From the NCBI GenBank assembly GCA_964530225.1, contig CAZHBA010000044.1, positions 1 through 35,090 on the forward strand: 35,090 nucleotides of DNA. Direction: 5' to 3'. Source of the DNA: CAZHBA01 sp964530225. GTDB lineage: Bacteria > Pseudomonadota > Alphaproteobacteria > UBA6615. The notes beneath the pieces were generated by a model, which worked only from the letters and a program-made list of their open reading frames with translations, did no database searches and was not told where the DNA came from. Both the position numbers and the translations under genes were made by a program. Shown here piece after piece: positions 24,930 through 33,563 of the stretch (the first letter of the stretch is position 1; every line of letters begins with the position of its first letter).

Positions 24930-25565
24930 TTACTCCGCCGCTGCCTTAGTTGCCGCCTTTGGGTCGGGCAAGCGGTCCATGCCGAAATAATCCTCGTTGG
25001 GCAGCATGCCGAGGCCGTGGGTCATGCGGTTGGTGTAGTTGAAATAGGCCACCGTGTCGGTCGTGTCGTAGACGTCTTCGGGGCTGAAACCGGCATCGTA
25101 GAGCGCCTGGCGGTCATCGTCGCCGATTAACCACGGCGTCGAGGTCATCTTCCAGGTAAAATCGAGCATCGTGCGGTGGCGGTCCGACAGGTTTAGTTCG
25201 CGGTAGTTGGTCATCAGAATATCGCCGAACACCGGGTCACCGGACAGCTCGCGCACCGCTTGGCTGTGCGAGGTAATGCAGTAGACACAACGGTTGTGGG
25301 AAGACACCACCACGGCGATCATCTCACGCTCCAGCCGCGACAGGCCACTATCCTCGCTCAGCATCAACTGATTGTATTTGCTGATGAAGGTGCGCAGCGA
25401 CTCTTGACGCAACGCCTTGGCACGGATGACGTTGGGCACCAGGCCGAGTTTTTCTTCGCACACCCGCATGTATTTCTGGACATCCTCGTCTAACGTGTCG
25501 GCATCTGGCACCGGCAGTTTCGAGATTTTCTGCAGTTGCGGCAGAGTTTTGCGCTTGTCGGCCAT
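24930..25565 (-). CDS. AhpD-like peroxidase-related protein (carboxymuconolactone decarboxylase fold)
   Basis: The 211-residue protein carries the AhpD/CMD motif: Glu81, then RCVYCITSHS with Cys93, Cys96 and His100, in the usual E-x11-C-x2-C-x3-H spacing. Length and pattern match 'uncharacterised peroxidase-related enzyme' proteins, thought to reduce peroxides with the CxxC cysteines as a redox site. Its physiological reductant is unknown. The ATG has GGGAG a suitable distance upstream on the minus strand. The gene faces the RNA methyltransferase and is divergent from the methyltransferase gene at 25732. Confidence 0.88.
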   Translation of the reverse strand: MADKRKTLPQLQKISKLPVPDADTLDEDVQKYMRVCEEKLGLVPNVIRAKALRQESLRTFISKYNQLMLSEDSGLSRLEREMIAVVVSSHNRCVYCITSHSQAVRELSGDPVFGDILMTNYRELNLSDRHRTMLDFTWKMTSTPWLIGDDDRQALYDAGFSPEDVYDTTDTVAYFNYTNRMTHGLGMLPNEDYFGMDRLPDPKAATKAAAE

Positions 25566-25731
25566 TGGTCTGGCTCCCTCGGTTTCGCGGTTGATGGCGG
25601 GTTAGCGGAATTATAGCCGTGCCGGTCCCGCCATGGCGAGTGCCTCAGCCTGTAATGGGGATCAACGGCCGCATAATCTTGCTGTACCATTCACCCGGCA
25701 GAACGCATTTGTCGAAAGGGAGGAAATAATC

Positions 25732-26793
25732 ATGGCTTCAGGAAGCTCAGAAGAAGTGTGCGCTGAGATCACAGCAGATACGCAAGTGGCAAAGGTTTTC
25801 GAATGGCGGCGGGGATTCAACGCCATGCACCTAATCGACCTCGGCATTCAACTGGGACTGTTCAAGGCGCTCGCTGAGCAGCCGGATACGACCCCCGCGC
25901 AGATCGCAAGGGAATTGGGGTTACACGAGCCCTATGTCGATAACTGGTGCACCACTGCCTATTCGTTCGGACTTCTCGAGGGAACCGAAGAACGCACCTT
26001 TCAGCTGGCGCCGTTTATGGACCAAATATTAGCGAGTGCGGGACACCCCCGCTATCTCGGCGGCTATGTTCGGTTGGGAACCGAGTTCGCAACCGAGGAT
26101 CACCGCTATTGCTTGGAAGCGTTCCGCACGGGCGCGTCCGTTCCGTTCCAAGGACGCAGCGACGGCTTCGCCGAAGCGGTTGCCGAGGGCACGGCAGGCC
26201 TGCAATTCCTCAGCGCGCACAAGCTATTGCCGGAGCTTACCGGCTTGAAAGATGCACTTGATGCGGGGGGGACGATACTCGAAGTGGGATTTGGGACCGG
26301 CCGCCACTTACTGCAGATCGCTAAGGCGTTTCCCGCCGCTAGCTGTGTCGGTGTGGACATAGATCCGACCGGCATGAAGGCCGCCACGCTGGCTATCGAA
26401 AAGGCAGGAATCGCCGACCGCGTTCGCCTGGTTGCCGGAGTTATCGAAGACGCTACTCCTGACGCCTCTGCCGACGCCGTAGTGATGATCGAAGTGCTGC
26501 ACGAAATTTCCCCCAATATCCGGCAAAGCGTAATCGATGCCAGTTATCGCGTGCTACGGCCAAAGGGGTGGCTGCTAATCGTCGACGAAACCTATCCGAG
26601 TTCCCTTGCCGAGTCCCGGCAGGCCGAATTTTTATTTCCTATCCAGACGGGCTTCGAAGAGCTTACATGGGGTAACGTGTTGCCGACGCGTGAGGAACAG
26701 GAAACCTTACTGCAAAACGCCGGCTTCTCGGGGGACGTCGGGCGCTCGGTCATCGGCGAAGGCTTCACCATCCTGACAGTCCAAAAAGATTAA
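25732..26793 (+). CDS. SAM-dependent methyltransferase with N-terminal winged-helix domain
   Basis: The 353-residue protein resembles O-methyltransferase-type enzymes: an N-terminal helical/winged-helix dimerisation region (FNAMHLIDLGIQLGLFKALA, then DTTPAQIARELGLHEPYVD) and a C-terminal Rossmann methyltransferase domain with ILEVGFGTGRHLLQIA (EVGFGTG at 184-190), VDIDPTG, and EVLHEISPN. The substrate is unknown; small phenolic or natural-product O-methyltransferases share this layout. A strong AGGGAGG before the ATG at 25732 settles the start. It stands alone, divergent from the AhpD-like gene and converging with aroC. Base composition looks somewhat less GC-biased than its neighbours, which hints at but does not prove acquisition. 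Confidence 0.88.
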   Translation: MASGSSEEVCAEITADTQVAKVFEWRRGFNAMHLIDLGIQLGLFKALAEQPDTTPAQIARELGLHEPYVDNWCTTAYSFGLLEGTEERTFQLAPFMDQILASAGHPRYLGGYVRLGTEFATEDHRYCLEAFRTGASVPFQGRSDGFAEAVAEGTAGLQFLSAHKLLPELTGLKDALDAGGTILEVGFGTGRHLLQIAKAFPAASCVGVDIDPTGMKAATLAIEKAGIADRVRLVAGVIEDATPDASADAVVMIEVLHEISPNIRQSVIDASYRVLRPKGWLLIVDETYPSSLAESRQAEFLFPIQTGFEELTWGNVLPTREEQETLLQNAGFSGDVGRSVIGEGFTILTVQKD

Positions 26794-27022
26794 CCGCGGA
26801 AAAGAAAAGCCGTAGCCCATCGAGCCACCGTTTCACACTAATATCTAGCTGGCTTCTCTCACTGGCATCCGGCCGCGGTTGGGCGACTGTTTGCGGTTAC
26901 GGGCTGTGCCTGCGCCGCGCGGCTTGTTGTTGCACTTGTACCAAGGCTGGCCGCGTGACTTTTTGGCTTTGCTGCGACCGCCGATCACTGGCGCAAGCCA
27001 GTCGAGCCGTAACGGAGTTGCT

Positions 27023-28153
<1,131 letters not shown>

Positions 28154-28174
28154 CGAAAGTCTCCTTCGCGCGCT

Positions 28175-29017
28175 TTAGCCGTCGACTGGCTTCAGGCCAG
28201 ACAGTAAATCGGCCACATCGTGCGCGGCGTCGACGGCGACCATGCCGACCACGTTATAGCCGCTGTCAACGTGGTGAATTTCGCCCGATACGCCAGAGCC
28301 GAGGTCGCTGAGCAGATAAAGTCCGGCGCCACCGACCTGGTCGATGGTGACGTTGCGCTTCATCGGCGAATTGAGTTCGTTCCATTTGAGGATGTAACGG
28401 AAATCACCAATGCCGCTGGCCGCCAGGGTCTTGACCGGACCGGCCGAAATGGCATTGACGCGAATGCTACTGCCACCCAGATCGACGGCGAGATAGCGCA
28501 CGCTGGCCTCAAGCGCGGCCTTGGCAACACCCATGACGTTGTAGTGGGGCATCACCCGCTCGGCGCCGTAATAGGTCAGCGTCAACAGGCTGCCGCCGTC
28601 GGCCATCAACGGCGCGGCGCGGCGACACACGTCGGTGAACGAGTAGCAGGAGATATCGAGCGAGCGCAGGAAGTTATCGCGCGATGTGTTGAGATATTGG
28701 CCTTTCAGCTCGTCCTTGTCGGAGTAGGCGATGGCGTGGACGACAAAATCGAGCGACCCCCATTGGCCGGCGAGCTCGGAAAACAGATAGTCCATGCTAT
28801 CGCTATCGGTGACATCGCACGGCAAAACGATTTTGCTACCTGCCTGTTCGGCCAGCGGGCGCACGCGCTTTTCCAGCGCCTCACTCTGGAAGGTGAAGGC
28901 CAGCGATGCACCCTGATCGGCGACCGCGCACGCGATTCCCCAGGCGATCGAACGGTCGTTGGCGACCCCCATAATGAGGCCGCGTTTACCGGCCATTAAC
29001 TGTGCACCATTACCCAT
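28175..29017 (-). CDS. fabI: enoyl-[acyl-carrier-protein] reductase (NADH)
   Basis: The 280-residue protein has the FabI pattern: RGLIMGVANDRSIAWGIA at the cofactor site, catalytic Tyr159 and Lys166 in MPHYNVMGVAKAALE, and the helper Tyr149 in LTLTYYGAERV. It performs the last reduction of fatty-acid elongation and is the triclosan target in sensitive bacteria. The ATG at 29017 has AGG about seven bases upstream; a second ATG at 28996 (MAGKRGL) would remove seven residues and is also acceptable. The gene heads the fabI-aroC unit. Confidence 0.95.
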   Translation of the reverse strand: MGNGAQLMAGKRGLIMGVANDRSIAWGIACAVADQGASLAFTFQSEALEKRVRPLAEQAGSKIVLPCDVTDSDSMDYLFSELAGQWGSLDFVVHAIAYSDKDELKGQYLNTSRDNFLRSLDISCYSFTDVCRRAAPLMADGGSLLTLTYYGAERVMPHYNVMGVAKAALEASVRYLAVDLGGSSIRVNAISAGPVKTLAASGIGDFRYILKWNELNSPMKRNVTIDQVGGAGLYLLSDLGSGVSGEIHHVDSGYNVVGMVAVDAAHDVADLLSGLKPVDG

Positions 29018-29521
29018 CAGAACCTACCGAACTGTGTCTTTGGCAATGTTGCGCGCATCCTACACCAAAGCCGATTCGCGGCAAGGTTAAGTGCCCTTCG
29101 ATCATTATTTTCCTTTAGGTTCAATGAGATATAGTATTGGGGGACAAAAGGTAACAGCTATGGCTAGCCGGATATGACGCGTATGCCGGGCACAGACGCT
29201 TGGCGTTCAGACTTTGTTTCCGCCGAGCTTGGGTTCGCGTGAGCGGCGCTGGCGCGGCCAATACGCCGTGAGCCGGAGAGCTTGCGGCACTCCTGGCCCA
29301 GGCCGAAGATCTTGAATGCGGCGTGCTGTCCCAGTCGATCCGGCTATTGCTCAAAGCTAAGGGCCCGCGCCTGGTTGCCAGTAATTCGACCGATGCCGGG
29401 CAGTGAACTCGCATCACCTGCGACAAAAAGATCGTGGCGATAGCGGGATTTCTTGCGATACACGCGCTATATGAATGCCGCAACGCGCCGCCCGGCATCT
29501 CCATGAATGGCAGAATAAAAC
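29018..29521. other. 500-base stretch with no intact gene; possible decayed coding
   Basis: Between fabI and pdxH no frame looks like a real gene. The first 130 bases are AT-richer and probably hold the fabI promoter. From about 29175 the plus strand has GC-rich, codon-like sequence that reads as short protein-like pieces separated by stops and shifts, for example TDAWRSDFVSAELGFA ending in a stop, then LAALLAQAEDLECGVLSQS and RLLLKAKGPRLVASNSTDAG ending in TGA at about 29404. I could not identify the source protein. In relatives a J-domain gene is, as I recall, often found here, but nothing visible supports that identity. Confidence 0.4.
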
Positions 29522-30112
29522 ATGTCACAGTCGTCAAATGACCCAATTACCCTTTTCAGCGCCTGGTATTGCGAAGCCAAAGCCGCAGAACCGGTGAATC
29601 CCAGCGCCATGACGCTGGCGACTGTAAGCGCTGAGGGCCGCCCTTCGGCCCGCATGGTTCTGCTGAAAGGCCATGACGCAGACGGCTTCGTTTTTTATAC
29701 CAACCTGAACAGCGCCAAATCGAGCGAGTTGGATGCAAATCCCCGTGCCGCCCTGTGTTTTTACTGGAAGTCTCTGGCGCGTCAGGTGCGTATCGAGGGC
29801 CGCGTCGAGCTGGTCACGGCAGACGACGCTGACGCCTATTTTACCAGTCGGGCCCGGGGCAGCCAGGTTGGCGCCTGGGCGTCCAATCAATCCCAACCCT
29901 TGGAATCGCGGGAAGTTCTCGAGCAGCGTGCCAAAGAGTACGAGGCGAAATATTCCACAGACGATATTCCGCGCCCACCCTTTTGGTCGGGCTACCGGGT
30001 GGTGCCCGAAACCATCGAGTTTTGGACAGAACGCGACAACAGGCTGCACGACCGCCAGCTGTTCGAGCGGACAGCAGATGGTGCGTGGCGGGACAGTTGG
30101 CTGTATCCTTGA
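29522..30112 (+). CDS. pdxH: pyridoxamine 5'-phosphate oxidase
   Basis: The 196-residue flavoenzyme makes PLP from pyridoxine or pyridoxamine phosphate. Family segments seen are MTLATVSAEGRPSARMVLLK, the FMN-binding GFVFYTNLNSAKSSELDANP and ALCFYWKSLARQVRIEGRVE, and the C-terminal substrate site DNRLHDRQLFER with the terminal WLYP. Length is slightly short but complete. The ATG has only a weak ribosome binding site. Several enzymes in the window need its product, including the hemA product and the class III aminotransferase. The VOC gene follows 21 bases later and is probably co-transcribed. Confidence 0.95.
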   Translation: MSQSSNDPITLFSAWYCEAKAAEPVNPSAMTLATVSAEGRPSARMVLLKGHDADGFVFYTNLNSAKSSELDANPRAALCFYWKSLARQVRIEGRVELVTADDADAYFTSRARGSQVGAWASNQSQPLESREVLEQRAKEYEAKYSTDDIPRPPFWSGYRVVPETIEFWTERDNRLHDRQLFERTADGAWRDSWLYP

Positions 30113-30133
30113 GCCAAAACGGAGGGAAGCGCG

Positions 30134-30613
30134 ATGCCCCTATCCTATATTGAGCACCTGCTTTTGCTGGTCGACGATGTCGATTCGACCGTCGACTGGT
30201 TCGTCAACAACGTCGGCATGGAGCGCGGCCACACGCCTAATTTTAAGGTGCTGGTGACATGGCTCTATATTGGCGACCGCGATGTGTTGCACATCGCCCA
30301 GGTGCCGAGCGAAGGCACAAGGGAAAAACGGTTCCACGATCGCTATCTCGGCGGCTTGTTGTCCGACCAGGATCGCGGCTCGGGCATCATAGACCATGTG
30401 GCGTTCCGCTGTACCGGGCTGCCGGAGATGATTGAACGGCTGGAACGCAACGGTGCCAAATTTCTGCAACGCCAAGCCAACTATGGCGACCTCTACCAGC
30501 TTTTCGTCACAGGTCCTGACGGCCTGCGCGTCGAACTCAACTTCACTGCCGCAGAGGCCGAACGCTGCGGCATTATACCCGGCATGACGGCGGCCGAGGC
30601 GGTGGCTCCGTAA
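30134..30613 (+). CDS. VOC (glyoxalase/bleomycin-resistance/dioxygenase) superfamily protein
   Basis: The 159-residue protein has the paired beta-alpha-beta-beta-beta layout of VOC proteins. Likely metal ligands are His8 in YIEHLLLLV, His88 in DHVAFRC and Glu134 in LRVELNF, with His53 as another candidate. It could be a glyoxalase, extradiol dioxygenase-like enzyme or isomerase; the sequence does not decide. A ggaggg-type ribosome binding site precedes the ATG. It follows pdxH closely in the same direction. Confidence 0.85.
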   Translation: MPLSYIEHLLLLVDDVDSTVDWFVNNVGMERGHTPNFKVLVTWLYIGDRDVLHIAQVPSEGTREKRFHDRYLGGLLSDQDRGSGIIDHVAFRCTGLPEMIERLERNGAKFLQRQANYGDLYQLFVTGPDGLRVELNFTAAEAERCGIIPGMTAAEAVAP

Positions 30614-30633
30614 TCTGTTGTCGGTGGTGTTAT

Positions 30634-30662
30634 CCCCATCTTTCGACAAGCTCAGGATGAGG
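30634..30662. repeat. short dispersed-type intergenic repeat
   Basis: The intergenic sequence contains ATCTTTCGACAAGCTCAGG followed by ATGAGG, which matches a short motif I recognise as a frequent dispersed intergenic repeat in proteobacteria (CTTCGACAAGCTCAGGATG type). The ends are partly complementary (CATC and GATG). Only one copy is in the window. Confidence 0.5.
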
Positions 30663-30749
30663 TTCTGTTTCTTGTGACGAAAACGGCATCCAGTCGATGT
30701 ACCAACTCGTGACTTTCCTTACGCACGTGAATGGCCTACGTAATAGGCC

Positions 30750-31568
30750 ATGACGCAACAACGGCGCTCGCTCATCCTTACCGGCGCAAGCCGCGGCATC
30801 GGCCACGCTGCTGTCAAGCGCTTTTCCGACGAGGGCTGGCAAATTATCACCTGCTCGCGCGATCCGGTACCCTTGCACTGCAAGCGTGACCCTAACTGGA
30901 CCACCCATATCCCGATGGATTTGGGCGACCCCGACGATGTCGAGCGGTTTATCGGCGAGGCGTGCGATATCATCGGCGACGAGCCGCTGAACGCCCTAGT
31001 CAACAACGCGGCGTTATCGCCGAAGACCGATTTTCAGGAGCGGCTCGGCTGCCTCAACGGCTCACTCGATGATTGGCGCGAAGTGTTCCAGCTCAATTTC
31101 TTTACGCCGTTGGCGCTGGCGCGCGGCTTTTCCATCGCGCTGGCCCGTGCCGCGCGCAGCGACGAACCCGAGGCTAACGGCGCCGACCAGAACGGTGATG
31201 GCGATAAAGGCCAGGGCAACACCGGCGCTGGTGCGGCGATCGTCAATATTACATCGATCGCCGGCCACGCCATTCACCCGTTTGCCGGCTCGGCCTATTC
31301 CACCTCAAAAGCCGCGCTATCAGCGCTGACCCGCGAACTGGCGGTCGAATTCGCTGAAGTTGGCGTGCGGGTAAACGCGGTGGCACCGGGCGAGATCGAA
31401 ACCGAAATGATCGGCGAAGAATATGAGCCGCTGATTAACCGCATCCCCATGCACCGCATGGGCACACCGGAAGAGGTGGCCTCGACGGTATTCCAGCTGT
31501 GCAATCCCGATTTTGGTTACGTCACCGGCACCGAAGTATTTGTCACCGGCGGGCAGCACCTGTACTAA
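30750..31568 (+). CDS. short-chain dehydrogenase/reductase with acidic Gly-rich insert
   Basis: The 272-residue enzyme has the classical SDR features: TGASRGIG (11-18) for NAD(P) binding, NNA at 85-87, Ser169, and the catalytic Tyr183/Lys187 in SAYSTSK, ending with YVTGTEVFVTGGQHLY. It should oxidise or reduce an alcohol/ketone in the cytoplasm; the substrate is unknown. Between the usual helix and the ITS strand is an insert of about 25 residues (136-160) rich in Gly, Asp and Asn, including DQNGDGDKGQGN, which resembles a calcium-binding loop without its final acidic residue. The upstream 130 bases hold a dispersed repeat and presumably the promoter. It converges with the PadR-like gene ten bases away. 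Confidence 0.88.
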   Translation: MTQQRRSLILTGASRGIGHAAVKRFSDEGWQIITCSRDPVPLHCKRDPNWTTHIPMDLGDPDDVERFIGEACDIIGDEPLNALVNNAALSPKTDFQERLGCLNGSLDDWREVFQLNFFTPLALARGFSIALARAARSDEPEANGADQNGDGDKGQGNTGAGAAIVNITSIAGHAIHPFAGSAYSTSKAALSALTRELAVEFAEVGVRVNAVAPGEIETEMIGEEYEPLINRIPMHRMGTPEEVASTVFQLCNPDFGYVTGTEVFVTGGQHLY

Positions 31569-31577
31569 ATATCGTGT

Positions 31578-32129
31578 TTATATCTGTTCTTTTAGCGCCG
31601 TCAGCCAGGCGATGCGATCGTTGGCCCGCTCAATGTCAGCACCCAGCCAGGAGCCAAAATGGCCCGGTTCTTTGCTGTAGCGCGCCTTGGTGTCGGCGCG
31701 CCTCGCCTTATCGACTTCACTGATCTCGATTAGGCGGTCGATCTGCTCGCGCGCCACCGCCGGTTTGAGCAAGTGCAAAAATCGCAGTTTAAGGGCGAAG
31801 ACGATGCGCGACATATCGCCGAGCGTGTTACGCAGATTGGCGGTCAAGAGGTCGCGCAGTTCGGCCTCGCCGGCCAGCGTCAGCTTGAGGGTTGCCTCGG
31901 CGTTTTTGTCCGTCCCCTGGTCCGTCGGTGCAACCGCTTCAATCAACCCCTCGGTGCGCAGCAGCTCGATCGAGGTTCCCATCATATCCAGCGTCGGCCC
32001 GGACATGCGGCCAGTAAAGGCGCGCACCTCGCGTGCCAGTTCGCCATAGGTCATTGGCGCCAGGGTCAATGTGCCCAGTGCGCATAGCCGGATCACTTCG
32101 GTTGGGATTAAAGTCCGGTCGGCGTACAC
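31578..32129 (-). CDS. PadR-like transcriptional regulator
   Basis: The 183-residue protein has an N-terminal winged-helix pattern (IRLCALGTLTLAPMTYGELA, then a recognition-helix-like TSIELLRTEGLIEAV and LKLTLAGEAEL) and a C-terminal helical half (LRFLHLLKPAVAREQIDRLI onward) suitable for dimerisation, the layout of PadR regulators; a MarR-like assignment is possible. It starts with a GTG six bases after the hemA stop codon, with TAGG just upstream, so it is very likely transcribed with hemA and could regulate it or a heme-related target. No effector can be read from the sequence. Confidence 0.7.
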   Translation of the reverse strand: MYADRTLIPTEVIRLCALGTLTLAPMTYGELAREVRAFTGRMSGPTLDMMGTSIELLRTEGLIEAVAPTDQGTDKNAEATLKLTLAGEAELRDLLTANLRNTLGDMSRIVFALKLRFLHLLKPAVAREQIDRLIEISEVDKARRADTKARYSKEPGHFGSWLGADIERANDRIAWLTALKEQI

Positions 32130-32135
32130 GTATGC

Positions 32136-33347
32136 CTAGGCGGCGGTGCGCAGGTCGAGCTGGGCCCACACATCCTGGAAGGCGTCGATCAGACGATCCA
32201 TCGCCGCATCGTCGTGCAGCGGCGTTGCGGTGAGGCGCAGCCGTTCGGTGCCCTTGGGTACCGTCGGATAGTTGATCGGCTGGACGTAGATATTGTGGCG
32301 GTCGAGCAATTCGTCGCTAGCGATTTTGCATAGCCGTGCATCGCCGACCAGCACCGGCACGATGTGGCACTCAGACGGCATCACCTCGATACCGGCCTCG
32401 CACAACCGCCGTTTGAGGGTCGCCGCGCGTTCCTGATGGCGCTCGCGAATGTCATTACGCTCTTTCAGAATACGGATCGACGCCTGGGCGCCCGCGGCCA
32501 GAGCGGGCGGTAGCGAGGTGGTGAAGATGAAACCGTTACCATTGGAACGCACGAAGTCGATCAGATTGGCTGACGCAGCGATATAGCCGCCCATAACACC
32601 GAACGCCTTGCCCAACGTACCTTGCACGATGTTGACGCGGTCCATCACGCCCTCACGCTCGGCGACGCCGCCGCCGCGCTTGCCATACATGCCGACGGCA
32701 TGGACTTCGTCGAGATAGGACAGCGCATTGTAGCGCTCACACAGGTCGAGAATTTCGGCGATCGGCGCGATGTCGCCATCCATGGAATAGACCGATTCAA
32801 AGGCGACGATCTTGGCCCGCTCCGGATCGGTCTGGGAGAGAATTTCTTCCAAATGCGCCACATCGTTGTGGCGAAAGATAGTCTTCTCGGAGTGGCCGTG
32901 GCGGATGCCCTCGATCATCGAGTTGTGGTTCAGCGAATCGGAAATCATCAGGCATTCGGGCAAGTACGACGCTAGCGTACTGAGCGCCGTCCAGTTGGCG
33001 ACATAGCCTGAGGTAAACAGCAATGCCGCCTCCTTGCCATGCAAGTCGGCTAGTTCGTCTTCCAGTAGCACGTGATAATGGTTGGTGCCTGAGATGTTGC
33101 GGGTGCCGCCGGCGCCAGCGCCGCAGCGGTTGATCGCTTCGTGCATGGCTGCCAGCACGTCCGGATGCTGACCGAAGCCGAGATAATCGTTGGAGCACCA
33201 CACCGTGATGTTCTGGCGCTTGCCGTTTACATAGCGCGTGGCCAGCGGGAACTTGCCGGCGGTGCGTACCAGGTCGGCGAATTCGCGATACCGCCCCTCG
33301 GCGCGCAAATCGCCTAAACTTTCAGCGAAAAACTTCTCGTACTGCAT
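32136..33347 (-). CDS. hemA: 5-aminolevulinate synthase
   Basis: The 403-residue PLP enzyme condenses glycine and succinyl-CoA to 5-aminolevulinate, the C4 entry to heme and tetrapyrroles typical of alphaproteobacteria. Visible features are WCSNDYLGFGQHP, GAGAGGTRNISGT, SYLDEVHAVGMYG with the PLP-binding Asp, Lys247 in VQGTLGKAFGVMGGY, and GFIFTTSLPPALAAG. I chose the ATG at 33347 (MQYEKFFAESL), which matches the family N-terminus and has GAGG six bases upstream; the frame extends to 33446 but that part is not family-like and would include the promoter. A PadR-like regulator follows directly. Confidence 0.96.
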   Translation of the reverse strand: MQYEKFFAESLGDLRAEGRYREFADLVRTAGKFPLATRYVNGKRQNITVWCSNDYLGFGQHPDVLAAMHEAINRCGAGAGGTRNISGTNHYHVLLEDELADLHGKEAALLFTSGYVANWTALSTLASYLPECLMISDSLNHNSMIEGIRHGHSEKTIFRHNDVAHLEEILSQTDPERAKIVAFESVYSMDGDIAPIAEILDLCERYNALSYLDEVHAVGMYGKRGGGVAEREGVMDRVNIVQGTLGKAFGVMGGYIAASANLIDFVRSNGNGFIFTTSLPPALAAGAQASIRILKERNDIRERHQERAATLKRRLCEAGIEVMPSECHIVPVLVGDARLCKIASDELLDRHNIYVQPINYPTVPKGTERLRLTATPLHDDAAMDRLIDAFQDVWAQLDLRTAA

Positions 33348-33369
33348 CAGTGCCTCGCCAACCCACTTT

Positions 33370-33399
33370 TTTATATGGCGGCTCGTATACAGGTAACAA
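33370..33399 (-). promoter_or_regulatory. putative hemA promoter
   Basis: On the minus strand a -35-like TTGTTA (complement of 33394-33399) and a -10-like TATAAA (complement of 33370-33375) are 18 bases apart. A start of transcription near 33363 would leave a leader of about 15 bases before the hemA ATG, which supports the shorter start. Confidence 0.45.
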
Positions 33400-33563
33400 C
33401 TATAGTCAGTCGGATCTGTTTTGCCCACGGTGACGGAATGACGCACACAAAAGCTTCAAGATTGCCGAATACATTGCCTTCAACGGTACGCCGCTCTGTA
33501 CAAAGCATGCGGTGTTACCATTAATGAATGCCAAATAGTCGGTCTTAACGCCGAAATTTAACT

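Noticed and set aside
28220..28999. 259-codon plus-strand frame opposite fabI
   Set aside because: Nearly full antisense of fabI, which carries all catalytic residues; long antisense frames are common at this GC content.
29121..29546. 141-codon minus-strand frame in the fabI-pdxH spacer
   Set aside because: Overlaps the pdxH start, has a Ser/Arg/Pro-rich composition without domain features, and is likely a chance frame.
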